This document shows positions 1 through 7,622 of a DNA stretch of 64,000 nt, piece by piece. The notes under the pieces are model-generated. The model saw only the letters and a program-made list of their open reading frames with translations. It was not told where the DNA came from and searched no databases. Position 1 is the first letter of the stretch, and each line of letters begins with the position of its first letter. This DNA is from DASPFV01 sp035620975. GTDB lineage: Bacteria > Acidobacteriota > Vicinamibacteria > Vicinamibacterales > 2-12-FULL-66-21. Where the stretch lies: positions 1 to 64,000 of the forward strand of contig DASPFV010000263.1 in NCBI GenBank assembly GCA_035620975.1. Reading direction: 5' to 3'. Made by a program: the position numbers and the translations under genes.

Positions 1-154
1 GGTGCGCGTCACCCAGTCTCTCGACCGGGAGCACGGCCTGGACGACGGGGCGGTCAAGGCACTCAGGAATTGGCGGTTCGAGCCCGGCACGAAGGATGGC
101 GCGGCCGTGCCCGTGCTCGTCGTGGTCGAGATGACCTTCACGCTCCGCAAGTAG
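1..154 (+). CDS. Energy transducer TonB-family protein, C-terminal end (partial)
   Basis: An open frame from base 2 gives 50 residues and a TAG stop at 152-154. It contains ALRNWRFEPGTKDGAAV followed by VPVLVVVEMTFTLRK. The pattern of a short helix, 'W.F.PG...G..V' and a closing beta strand is the usual end of TonB C-terminal domains, which in TonB systems touch the TonB box of outer-membrane receptors. The start lies outside the window, so the membrane anchor and proline-rich linker cannot be checked. The call rests on this short signature only. Confidence 0.6.
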   Translation, partial: VRVTQSLDREHGLDDGAVKALRNWRFEPGTKDGAAVPVLVVVEMTFTLRK

Positions 155-162
155 CGCAGCCT

Positions 163-515
163 TCAGTCGTCGCCCGCAGCCGTGGCGTGCGGCGGCTCGA
201 GCCTGGCAGCCCCTCTTGCCATTGCCCTGGGGCTCGCTGATTCCCCTCCTGCGACTGCGCCTGCCAGGAGCACTACGTCTGATTCCCCCTCACCGACTGC
301 GGCAAAGATGGCACGGCTGTCGGACGCCCACGACAGGCGTCGGGCGATGAACGTGGCACGACGTCCAAAATCGGTGAGCTGCCGGAAGGTACCATCAGCG
401 GTCGACACGGCCCAGGTATTGGAGGTTCCGTTGTCGATCAGCGGCAGCGCGAGCCACTTTCCGTCCGGTGAAACGACGGGCCGCATCACGACCGAACGGT
501 CGCTGTGGCTCCTGA
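163..515 (-). pseudogene. C-terminal fragment of a PD40/TolB-type beta-propeller protein
   Basis: The minus strand reads RPVVSPDGKWLALPLIDNG, then a second blade with TADGTFRQLTDFG and a third with LSWASDSRAIFAAVGEGE. These are the repeating 'SPDGKWLA' and 'SWSSDGR.IF' blades of PD40 propellers, found in TolB-like proteins and as sensor parts of acidobacterial Ser/Thr kinases. In-frame similarity can be followed back to about base 513 (SDRSVVMRP) and then stops where a plus-strand permease fragment begins. The upstream blades and any kinase domain are missing. It is a truncated relic with no convincing start signal. Confidence 0.6.
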
Positions 516-660
516 CCGGATCTCCCCGGCGCGTACGACGGCGAGGCGAAGGTGCAGTCGTACTTCGCCGAGGCCGTCCGCCGGATCCGCGCGCTGGCAG
601 GAGTGACCGCCGTGGGCGCTGTCCGCGACTTCTTCATCCACCGTCGGCCCGACCAGGGGC
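516..660 (+). pseudogene. Internal fragment of an ADOP/MacB-type permease
   Basis: The plus strand reads DLPGAYDGEAKVQSYFAEAV, then RRIRALAGVTAVGAVRDFF and IHRRPD. ADOP permeases carry this kind of segment ('..Y.. ..V..YF...L.RI.ALPGV.AVGA') at the start of the second periplasmic domain; the complete permeases of this window have comparable segments (for example RILEAVLAVPGVVQAAG in the one at 19003). Similarity begins within a few bases of the end of the minus-strand propeller fragment and fades after about base 657, with no transmembrane part on either side. It is a roughly 46-codon relic with no start codon of its own. Confidence 0.5.
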
Positions 661-761
661 GCGATGGGGGGGCCGGCGGGACGAAGCCGCCGGCCTCACC
701 TCAGAGGCCGCCTGTACCGCCCGAAGGCGGCCCTCGCGTATCCGAACGCCAGTCATCGGGG

Positions 762-1343
762 TCAGGGGAGCAGCACGGCGTTGATCACGTGAACGACCCC
801 GTTCGAGGCCGAAATGTCGGTCGCGGCAATGCCCGCCGCCGAGAGCTTCGCACGCGTGAGTGTGCTCCCGTTGAGCATCCGATAGCTCGGCGCAGCCAGC
901 ACCGAAGCGCTGGTGCGGCGACCCTCGGTCACGTGGTAGAGGAGGATGTTCTTCAGCGTGTCGAGCGGGAGGCCATTGATGGCCGCAATGGCGGCCGCCT
1001 CGTCAGCCACGCCCAGAGTGGTCACGAATGCCATGTCGGTTGGCGCGAAGACCGTGAACTGCCCGTTGCCGTTCAGGACATCGACCAGGCCCGCACGCAC
1101 GACCGCTGCCTGGAGCACGTCGAACTCGCCGTCATCCTGGAGCACGATCTCCACGATGGTCAGATTGCCCGGCTTCGCACCTCTCGCCTGGCTTGGCCTC
1201 GCATCCTGCGGGGCCGCGGCCACGCTCTGCTCGGCCGCAATGGCCGCGGGGGTGGGTGCCACGGGAGACGGGGAGTCGCTGCAGGCCGTGACGCCGAGTG
1301 CCAGGACGCCGATGCCACACGTTCCGAAGATCTTCTTCATCAT
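762..1343 (-). CDS. Fasciclin-domain lipoprotein
   Basis: The protein is 193 residues. The N-terminus, MMKKIFGTCGIGVLALGVTAC, is a lipoprotein signal peptide with the lipidated cysteine at about residue 21, followed by a proline/serine/alanine-rich linker to about residue 60. The rest is one fasciclin (FAS1) domain: TIVEIVLQ and FDVLQAAVVRAGLVDVL, then GQFTVFAPTDMAF, LKNILLYHVTEG and the closing GVVHVINAVLLP. FAS1 domains act in surface adhesion. The start at 1343/1340 is preferred over an upstream ATG because the signal peptide begins there. It is transcribed away from the MerR-type gene, with 288 bases between them. Confidence 0.9.
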   Translation of the reverse strand: MMKKIFGTCGIGVLALGVTACSDSPSPVAPTPAAIAAEQSVAAAPQDARPSQARGAKPGNLTIVEIVLQDDGEFDVLQAAVVRAGLVDVLNGNGQFTVFAPTDMAFVTTLGVADEAAAIAAINGLPLDTLKNILLYHVTEGRRTSASVLAAPSYRMLNGSTLTRAKLSAAGIAATDISASNGVVHVINAVLLP

Positions 1344-1631
1344 CTGATCCACCACGAGTGCCGGGACTGTGCCAGTCTGCTGGGCCGAACCGCCCGGATG
1401 CCTCGGCCGGCAATTGTCCATGACAAATCATGGACACAGTCGGCTAGAACACGCGGAGCGGGCCTTCTATTCCGGGGGGCCGACCCGGGGGGCTTTTGCT
1501 GGATTTTCTGGTGTTCCTGGATGGGTTGGGGGAACGGTCGGGCTGGCGCAGTCGTTCAGGCCGTCGAGTGCGGCAGGACCCAGGCGCGGCTTGCAGAGAC
1601 GCGCATCGGCCGGAGGAGGTCGACCGCCGCG

Positions 1632-2543
1632 TCAATGCGCATGGGCGGACAGCATGGGCACGACGTCAGCGAGGTCGCGGACGAGCCGCGTCCGGCGGCC
1701 GGCAGCCGCCAGGACGGCCTCGGCTGCGGGTCCGCCGACCCACAACTCGGTGCCACGGGGCAGGTCCGCCAGCCTGCGGATCTCGGCGCGCGTGACCGCG
1801 CCCGGCATCGTCAGGCTGACCATCACGATCCGCGATCCCCCAGTGGCGGCCGCGTCTGCGATCTCTGCCGCCGGGAGATCCGGCCCCAGGTACACGACGC
1901 CGTAACCGGCGGAAGCGGCGAGCAGCGCCGCGCTGAGCAGGCCGAGCTCGTGACGTTCGCCGGCCGGGGTCGCAAAGATGATCCTGGGCGAGGCATTCGG
2001 GCGCGCCGACGCCCGGAGCAGCCCCCCGAGCACGCTGCGCACGATCGACGAGACGAGATGTTCCTGCGCGGGCCGGAGGCGGCCGGCTTCCCAGCGCCGT
2101 CCGATGTCCTGCAGCAGAGGCACGATCACGGCGAACACGAGGTCGCGCGGCGAGAGCACCGCGGCGTAGCGGTTCAGCGCCGCCTCGATCGTGTCGAGGT
2201 CGTAGCGATCGAGCGCGCTCGTCAGCGGCGCCAGATCGGCGGTCTCAGCGGGTGATGTCTGCGAGCTCCTGTGACGGTCCTCCCCCGCCAGCAGCCGGCC
2301 GAGCTCGCGGTCGTCGAGCCCTGCGATGGTCCCGATGACGTGTCCGCGCCTCACCAGCTCGCCGAGCTTCTGCAGCCGGGCAACGTCGGCATCGCTATAG
2401 AGACGGCCGCGGTCGTCCCGCGCAGGCCTGACGGCGCTGTAGCGTCGTTCCCATGCGCGGAGCGTGTCGATGCTGATGCCGCTCATCCGCGCAACGACGC
2501 GTATCGGGTACTGCAGGGGCGTTGTTCGTCCTCGTGGGCTCAT
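1632..2543 (-). CDS. MerR-family regulator with B12-binding domain (CarH/LitR-like photoreceptor)
   Basis: The protein is 303 residues. A MerR winged helix covers about residues 14-85 (IRVVARMSGISIDTLRAWERR). A helical domain and a Rossmann-type cobalamin domain follow. The W-x9-E-H motif of CarH-type photoreceptors is present (W151, E161, H162), as is the cobalamin-ligating E-x-H-x-x-G motif (E196, H198, G201). In known CarH/LitR proteins adenosylcobalamin holds a DNA-bound tetramer in the dark and light breaks it, inducing carotenoid or stress genes. No carotenoid genes are seen here; the nearest neighbour is the fasciclin lipoprotein. The ATG at 2543 has GGAG about 11 bases upstream; a GTG at 2564 is possible. 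Family call firm, light sensing inferred. Confidence 0.85.
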   Translation of the reverse strand: MSPRGRTTPLQYPIRVVARMSGISIDTLRAWERRYSAVRPARDDRGRLYSDADVARLQKLGELVRRGHVIGTIAGLDDRELGRLLAGEDRHRSSQTSPAETADLAPLTSALDRYDLDTIEAALNRYAAVLSPRDLVFAVIVPLLQDIGRRWEAGRLRPAQEHLVSSIVRSVLGGLLRASARPNASPRIIFATPAGERHELGLLSAALLAASAGYGVVYLGPDLPAAEIADAAATGGSRIVMVSLTMPGAVTRAEIRRLADLPRGTELWVGGPAAEAVLAAAGRRTRLVRDLADVVPMLSAHAH

Positions 2544-2740
2544 GACAGAGGTGCTCCGCCGCACCCGGTCCGGCAGCTGTCCAGCCTCGCTCGCGGGACG
2601 CGCCGCCCGCGCGCGAGCCTGGGCAACCCAATCGGCGCGCTTCCAATCAGTTCAGAATATGTCTTGGACAGATGGCTGACAAGGACCCCGCGACGGCCAT
2701 TGCCAAACACGGCCGGCTTCCGCTCCGATCCTTCTTGGAC

Positions 2741-2761
2741 GGTTGCCAGCCCCCGCAACCA
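2741..2761 (+). repeat. Core motif copy 1 (candidate attachment site, tRNA-fMet 3' end-like)
   Basis: GGTTGC, then CA, then GCCCCCGCAACCA. The last 13 bases are identical to the 3' terminus of E. coli initiator tRNA, including CCA. The same 21-bp pattern recurs in the same orientation at 5824 and 10842. It overlaps the coding 3' end of the recombinase relic (antisense reading L-V-A-G-A-G). No tRNA body precedes it. Confidence 0.65.
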
Positions 2762-2773
2762 GCTTTATTTGGA

Positions 2774-2806
2774 GCAAGAGGTCGCCCGTATCTGGCGACC
2801 TCTTGC
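2774..2806 (+). terminator. 13-bp perfect hairpin at left end of unit A
   Basis: GCAAGAGGTCGCC, a 7-base loop, then GGCGACCTCTTGC: a perfect 13-bp stem 13 bases beyond the tRNA-like motif, followed by TGTCTTC. Its position after a tRNA 3' end suggests the element copied a tRNA terminator. The stem also lies within the recombinase reading frame. An equivalent hairpin stands at 5860-5886. Confidence 0.55.
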
Positions 2807-4036
2807 TGTCTTCGCCTCCGCCAAAGGCTCCGGCGAAACTCGCCGAAGCACGCGACTGACTCAGACTCGCGTGCGAAGGCGGTCTGGCCGCGTTCAGCAT
2901 TCCTGCCAGATCGCCCTTCAGCGTGATCTTCAGCTCCCGCCGTCGGGCTCGAGCAGGATGGTCTCGATCAGCGCACGAATGGCGTCTACGGCGCCAGTGC
3001 GGCTCTCTTCGCTCTCCAGCGCCAGGCAGAGGCTCCCAACTTTCTCGCGATACACGTCGGACATGCGCGGGTGCAGGAGCTCGGGCATGTCCGGGGCATT
3101 CAGACGGAATTGCAGTTCTGCTTTTCTGGCCTCGAGAGCTAAGAGCTCGTCTTTGATCGACAGCGCGGAGCCACCGTCCTTGATCGCTTGAACGAGCTTG
3201 CGGATCCCTTTCGACGCTGGCGAGCTCGCTGCGGGCGCCCGAGAGTCCTGCGAGATGCTCCATTCGCCGCCGATTCAGCTCGCGTACGTACTCGCGGCAG
3301 AAGTCCTCGAACAGGTCCCGGTGCATCAGCTTCTCGCGGAGCGCAACGAGAACCCGGTCCTCGACCTCCTGGCGGCTGATGGTCAGACGGTTCGTGCAGG
3401 TGCCGCGCGATCGGGCGGCGAAGCACGCGAGGCGATCGCGCCAATACATCACGTACCCGCCACCGTACTCGGCGCACTTCGTCAGACCGGAGAAGAGATA
3501 CTTCGGACGGCGTGCTTCATTGAATCGCTTCGGATCGCCGTTCGATGCGACGTGACGCATCTCGACCTGCCGCGCCTTCACCTGGTTCCACAGCTCGTCC
3601 TCGACGATTCGCAGTTCGGGAACCGCGGTCGTCACCCAGTCGGACGGCGGGTTTGGTCGCGAGACGCGCTTGCCCGAATCCGGATCCTGGACGTAGCGAA
3701 GACGATTCCACACAAGTCGTCCGACGCACAGCTCGTTGTTCAGGATTCCGGTGCCGCGAGCCGGATTGCCGTGGATGGTGCTGGGATTCCCGAGTTCGAC
3801 GCGCCCGCGCAGTCCTCGCCTCGTCTTGTCGGCAAGGTCTTTCAGGAAGAGCGCGTTCATCGTGCCCTTCAGACCGAGATGCAGATGCGTGATGTCCCCT
3901 TCCGCGAGCGTGACGATGTTCACGCCAGCGAACGTGAGCCGCTTGAAGAGTCCAGCGGTGTCCTCCTGGTCCCGGCTGAATCGATCCAGCGCCTCTGCGG
4001 GCACGACATCGAGCCGCTGGTTCAGCGCGTCTCACA

Positions 4037-4363
4037 TCAGCGCCTAGAAACCGGACCGAAGCAGCGTGGCACCAGAGATCGCGTGATCCGTGAACTCCTG
4101 AACAACCGTCCAGCCCTGGCGAGCTGCGAACTCCCGGCACACCGCAGCTGAACTTCGACTTCCTCCGCCCGCCAGGCGGCGTACGACAAGGCCTCGGCGA
4201 TGTCTTCGGCCTCCAGGTACGGGTACTCGCGGAGAATCTCGTCCCGAGTGCGTCCCGCGGCGACGAGGCCGACCAGCGTGCCCACGGTGACGCGCATGCC
4301 GCGGATGCACGGCTTTCCGCCCATTACGGCGGAGTCACGAGTAATGCGCGTCAGTTCTGGCAT
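4037..4363 (-). CDS. DUF433 family protein (VapB45-like antitoxin), fused C-terminus
   Basis: The protein is 108 residues from an ATG with AGGAGG about 8 bases upstream. Residues 1-71 are a typical DUF433 protein: MPELTRITRDSAVMGGKPCI, RGMRVTVGTLVGLVAAG, REYPYLEAEDIAEALSYAAW and RAEEVEVQL. The sequence then runs out of frame into recombinase DNA, adding about 35 unrelated residues to a TGA at 4037. Both partner sequences contain a Gln-Leu-Arg stretch (CAGCTGCGG here, CAGCTCCGC in the recombinase), so the join may have used that short homology. DUF433 proteins are usually followed by a DUF5615 PIN-like toxin; none is present. It may be an orphan antitoxin or a non-functional hybrid. Confidence 0.75.
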   Translation of the reverse strand: MPELTRITRDSAVMGGKPCIRGMRVTVGTLVGLVAAGRTRDEILREYPYLEAEDIAEALSYAAWRAEEVEVQLRCAGSSQLARAGRLFRSSRITRSLVPRCFGPVSRR

Positions 4364-4557
4364 TTGCGCGCCTCCTTGGAAGACTGCTCTATTGTCAACG
4401 AACTCGCAGGCTCTACCAAGAGGCACTGAGCAGATCCTCAGGGCTGCGGTCTGGTTGCTGTAGCCGCCTGCACCGTTCGTGAACTGGAAGCAAGTAGCGG
4501 GCACCGCGCTATTTGCTGTCGACACTGGCGAAGGCACCATGTTCAAATTGAGGTCTC

Positions 4558-5619
4558 ATGACGCCGAAGCGACTGCCATTGGCAGTGATGCTCGTAGTCC
4601 TGGCGTGGAGTGCCGCGGCACGCGCCGACTCCACTGACGAGTACATCGCCCGGGCGATGAAGGAGTTCCATCTTCCGGGTCTGGCGCTACTCGTCGTGAG
4701 GGACGGCCAGGTCGTCAAGGCTGCGGGCTATGGCTTCGCCGACGTCGAGCGGAAGATCCCCGTGACGCCGGAAACAGTCTTCAAGATCGGATCGGTGAGT
4801 AAACAGCTGATCGCTACCGGTATCATGCTGCTAGTACAGGACGGACGCCTCACCGTGGACGATCCGGTCTCCAGATTCTTCCCTGATGCTCCGCCGTCCT
4901 GGGCTCCGATGTGCGTGCGGCATCTGCTCTCGCATACGGCGGGGCTGGTCCGAGAGTCGCCGGCGTTCGATCCGATGAAGGCTACGAGCGACGCGGACAT
5001 CGTGCGAGCGCTATACCCGCTGCCCCTCCGTTTCGAGCCCGGTTCGAAGTGGGAGTATTCCAATGCAGGGTATTACGCGCTGGCAGACATCATTCGCATC
5101 GTCTCCGGCCGGCCTTGGACGGAGTTCATTCATGCCCGCGTGTTTGGGCCGCTCGGCATGAACACAACGGCGCCGACGAACGTCAGGCCAAGGCCGTCGA
5201 CGATGGCGACGGGATATGCGGGCACGGACAACGCGGGCGGTCCGGCGCCGGAGTGGATTGCCCTGCGTCCAAGCGGCGCGTTCATCTCCACCGTGCTCGA
5301 TCTGGCGAAATGGGACGCTGCGCTCGGCGGCAATACCATCCTGAGCGAGGCATCACGCCGGCAGATGTGGGCGCCAGCGCCCCTTAACGGCAACGCGACG
5401 GCTCCTTACGGATTCGGCTGGCATATCGGTGAGTTCCAGGATCGGCGCGTTATCAGGCACGGCGGCGGACTGCTTGGATTCTCGTCCTTCTCGATGCGCT
5501 TTCTGGACGTTCCGTTGTCAATCGTGGTCCTTACGAATGGCGACGATGTGGATCCGGCAGGAATCGCGGCGAACGTGGCATTGATTCAGCTGCGGGAGAC
5601 CACCAAGGGCCTGAACTGA
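4558..5619 (+). CDS. Serine hydrolase of the class C beta-lactamase/PBP4 fold, secreted
   Basis: The protein is 353 residues with a signal peptide ending near Ala21-Ala23 (ARADSTDEY). The active-site triad of the family is visible: S79-V-S-K82 (SxxK, in FKIGSVSKQL), Y167-S-N169 (YxN, in WEYSNAGYY) and H-G-G around residue 302 (VIRHGGGLLGFSSF). The family includes AmpC enzymes, D-aminopeptidases and esterases; the sequence alone does not separate these, and a resistance role is not shown. The ATG has GAGG about 6 bases upstream. It is the only intact enzyme gene in unit A, diverging from the DUF433 gene across 194 bases and convergent with the next recombinase. It is a plausible cargo gene. 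Confidence 0.9.
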   Translation: MTPKRLPLAVMLVVLAWSAAARADSTDEYIARAMKEFHLPGLALLVVRDGQVVKAAGYGFADVERKIPVTPETVFKIGSVSKQLIATGIMLLVQDGRLTVDDPVSRFFPDAPPSWAPMCVRHLLSHTAGLVRESPAFDPMKATSDADIVRALYPLPLRFEPGSKWEYSNAGYYALADIIRIVSGRPWTEFIHARVFGPLGMNTTAPTNVRPRPSTMATGYAGTDNAGGPAPEWIALRPSGAFISTVLDLAKWDAALGGNTILSEASRRQMWAPAPLNGNATAPYGFGWHIGEFQDRRVIRHGGGLLGFSSFSMRFLDVPLSIVVLTNGDDVDPAGIAANVALIQLRETTKGLN

Positions 5620-5823
5620 GACGATCGATCTCATTTTTACCCTAACCGAGCCCAGCAAGTCCCATCGCGCTAACGGGTGCGACGAATCGGTGGTTGGATG
5701 TTCGGAGTTGCGAACATGGATTTGCGGTCCATTGGAGTAGCCGGCGAGGCGGAGAGAGCAGTAGCCACCTACCAGAACTCAGGTCGAACTACGCCGCAGC
5801 CCAGGAGCACTCCAAATTCAGCG

Positions 5824-5844
5824 GGTTGCGCGCCCCCGCAACCA
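5824..5844 (+). repeat. Core motif copy 2 (junction of units A and B)
   Basis: GGTTGC, then GC, then GCCCCCGCAACCA. It is identical to copy 1 except for the two variable bases. To its right lie the hairpin and recombinase end of unit B; to its left lies DNA resembling the stretch left of copy 3. It overlaps the recombinase C-terminal codons (L-V-A-G-A-R). Confidence 0.65.
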
Positions 5845-5859
5845 AAGATACTTGCAAGG

Positions 5860-5886
5860 AGAGGTCGTCGGATTCCGACGACCTCT
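5860..5886 (+). terminator. 13-bp-arm palindrome at left end of unit B
   Basis: AGAGGTCGTCGGA, one T, then TCCGACGACCTCT: 13-bp arms around a single base, followed by TCGTTTG. The position relative to the 21-bp motif and the AGAGGTCG stem base match the hairpin at 2774-2806, while the upper stem sequence differs. That indicates conserved structure with compensating changes. Confidence 0.55.
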
Positions 5887-7433
5887 TCGTTTGTACGGTC
5901 GCCCCCAGCATCGCGGCCAGATTGCCCCGCAACTCGATCTGAAGTGCCTCCCGAGCGTGGTCTGGAGTGAGCACAATCGCGTCCACGAGGCCGCGCAGGG
6001 CTTCGGTAGCCTCCGACCGGCTCTCCGGCTCCTGGAGGGCGTTGGCGAGCTGTGTGACCTTCGCGCGGTAGATCCTCGCCATCTCCGGATGCAACAACGG
6101 CGGCGGCTCATCGGCAGCGGCGAGCTTGGCCCTCAGCTCCTCACGCCGAGCGGCGTTCGCGCTCAGTTCGTCCTTCACCTCGCTAGCGGGAACACCCTCC
6201 ATGATGGACTCGACGAGCCTCTTGCGGCGCGCTTCTATGCGTTCGATCTCGCGCTCGGCAGCCGACAGACCTGCCCGGTGCTCCATCCGGAGCCGGTTCA
6301 TCTCACGCGTGAACTCGTCGCAGAACTCCTCGAACAGCTGCTGGTTCAATAGCTTGTCCTGGAGAGCATTGAGGACTCTCGCTTCAATGTCATCGCGCCT
6401 GATGGTGAGACCGTTGCTGCAGGTGCCCTTCTCGCGAGCGCCGAAGCACGCCAGGCGGTTGCGACCGGCCATGATGAAGCCGGCGCCGCATGCACCGCAC
6501 TTCGACAGGCCCGAGAAGAGATACCGGGGGCGTCGCGCAAAACCGATGTTGCCGGCGCGTGTGATCGTGCTTCGCGTTGCGGTCTGACGGTCCTTTGCGG
6601 CGCTCCAGAGTTCGTCGCTCACTATCCGGAGGGACGGAATCTCCTTCGTGATCCAGTCTGCTTTCGGATTCAACCGCGAAATACGTTTGCCAGTATCCGG
6701 ATTTTTCATGCAGCGCAGTCGGTTCCAGATCAGGCGCCCGACGTAGAGCTCGTTGTTCAGGATTCCGGTGCCTCGTGTCGAGTTTCCGTGAATCGTGCTG
6801 GGGCTCCACGTTCCTCCGAAGGGTCCGGCGATCCCATCCTGATTGAGTCGCCTGGCTATCGCTTTCGGTGCGATTCCTGCCACGAACTCTCGGAAGATCT
6901 GTTCGACAACCGCGGCTTCCGTCGGCTCGATCTTTCGCTCACCAGTGGTCACGGTCCAACGGTCAGGGATTTCACCACGCGGTAGCCGTAACAAAGCCCG
7001 CCGGCAGATTTACCGCCCTCGACGCGTCCGCGCAGGCCTCGATGCGTCTTGTCGGCGAGGTTCTTCAGGAACAGCGCGTTCATTGTCCCTTTGAACCCGA
7101 TGTGCAGGTGCGTGATGTCGCCTTCGGCGAGCGTGACGATGTTGACGCCGGCGAAGGTGAGACGCTTGAAGAGGCCTGCGGTGTCTTCCTGGTCGCGACT
7201 GAAGCGGTCGAGTGATTCGGCGAGGACGACGTCGACTCGGCGGTTCAAGGCGTCGCGCATCAGAGCCTGGAATCCAGAGCGTAGAAGCGTTGCGCCGGAG
7301 ATCGCGTGGTCGGTGAACTCCTGAACAACTGTCCAGCCCTGGCGAGCCGCGAACTCGCGGCAGATGCGGAGCTGGTCCTCAATCGACGCGTCACGCTGAT
7401 TGCCGGAGGAATACCGCGCGCAGATCGCAACCT

Positions 7434-7622
7434 TCATTGCACCGTCACCTCCGGTTGATTCCGTCGCTGCATCGCCACCTCGCGCGCGAACACTTCGCGT
7501 GCAGCTTGCCGGGCGAGTGTGCGAACGAACACTCGCAGCGGTTCGTCACGATGATCGCGTGGCACGCATCGTCGCGTTCCACCTCGACGTCGTCGATTGC
7601 GCTCCTCTCGAGATCGCATCAT
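7434..7622 (-). CDS. Small basic protein coupled to the recombinase gene
   Basis: The protein is 62 residues, very basic (MMRSREERNRRRR at the N-terminus), with a helical C-terminal half (LRVFVRTLARQAAREVFAR). Its TGA overlaps the recombinase ATG (ATGA), and an AGGAGG lies about 13 bases before its first ATG. Both facts favour translation and coupling to the integrase. No known domain is recognised. Small accessory genes upstream of serine integrases are common, some acting as directionality or regulatory factors, but that role is only a guess here. The alternative is a non-coding leader. Confidence 0.45.
   Translation of the reverse strand: MMRSREERNRRRRGGTRRCVPRDHRDEPLRVFVRTLARQAAREVFAREVAMQRRNQPEVTVQ

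Larger units (their letters stand above)
2652..4140 (-). pseudogene. Large serine recombinase, decayed (element A)
   Basis: Fragments in three frames match the recombinase at 5789-7437 closely. The resolvase part starts mid-domain at CREFAARQGWTVVQEF (about 4140). It meets a TAG at 4044-4046 and a TGA about 15 bases on, then continues as LDRFSRDQEDTAGLFKRLTF and GDITHLHLGLKGTMNALFLK. About 65 residues present in the other copy are missing between RGLRGRVE and STIHGN. The recombinase domain follows (GTGILNNELCVGRLVWNRL), and a zinc-ribbon region in which one Cys pair is lost (TKCAEYGGG). There are frameshifts near 3190 and 2940. The 3' end (DLLLQIKLVAGAGNRPRR) reads across the hairpin and the 21-bp motif at 2741. 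The first ~25 residues are lost at the DUF433 junction. It cannot make a working integrase. Confidence 0.85.
5789..7437 (-). pseudogene. Large serine recombinase with one frameshift (element B)
   Basis: The N-terminal part (7437-6949) starts MKVAICARYSSGNQRDASIE, with the catalytic serine in ARYSS, and carries the resolvase domain through SLDRFSRDQEDTAGLFKRL to GGKSAGGLCYGYRVVKS. Near 6955-6990 the frame slips. The remainder resumes as DRWTVTTGERKIEPTEAAVV with the recombinase domain (QIFREFVAGIAPKAIARRL), a Cys4 zinc ribbon (CGACGAGF ... C ... C), a coiled-coil arm and the tail QVSLVAGARNPLNLECSWA. Together they would make an integrase of about 540 residues. A single indel separates the halves; it could be a true mutation or a sequencing error. 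Codons 3' of the arm overlap the hairpin and motif copy 2. Confidence 0.85.

Noticed and set aside
2685..2761. A full tRNA-fMet gene ending at 2761
   Set aside because: Only the terminal 13 bases match. The anticodon region and D and T arms are absent upstream, so it is an attachment-like relic and not a tRNA gene.
4558..5619. Calling the hydrolase an AmpC resistance gene
   Set aside because: The motifs fit the wider serine-hydrolase fold; nothing distinguishes a true beta-lactamase, and many such proteins are peptidases or esterases.
6949..6994. Programmed frameshift in the recombinase
   Set aside because: No clear slippery heptamer or downstream structure was recognised. A simple mutation or sequencing error is the more economical reading.
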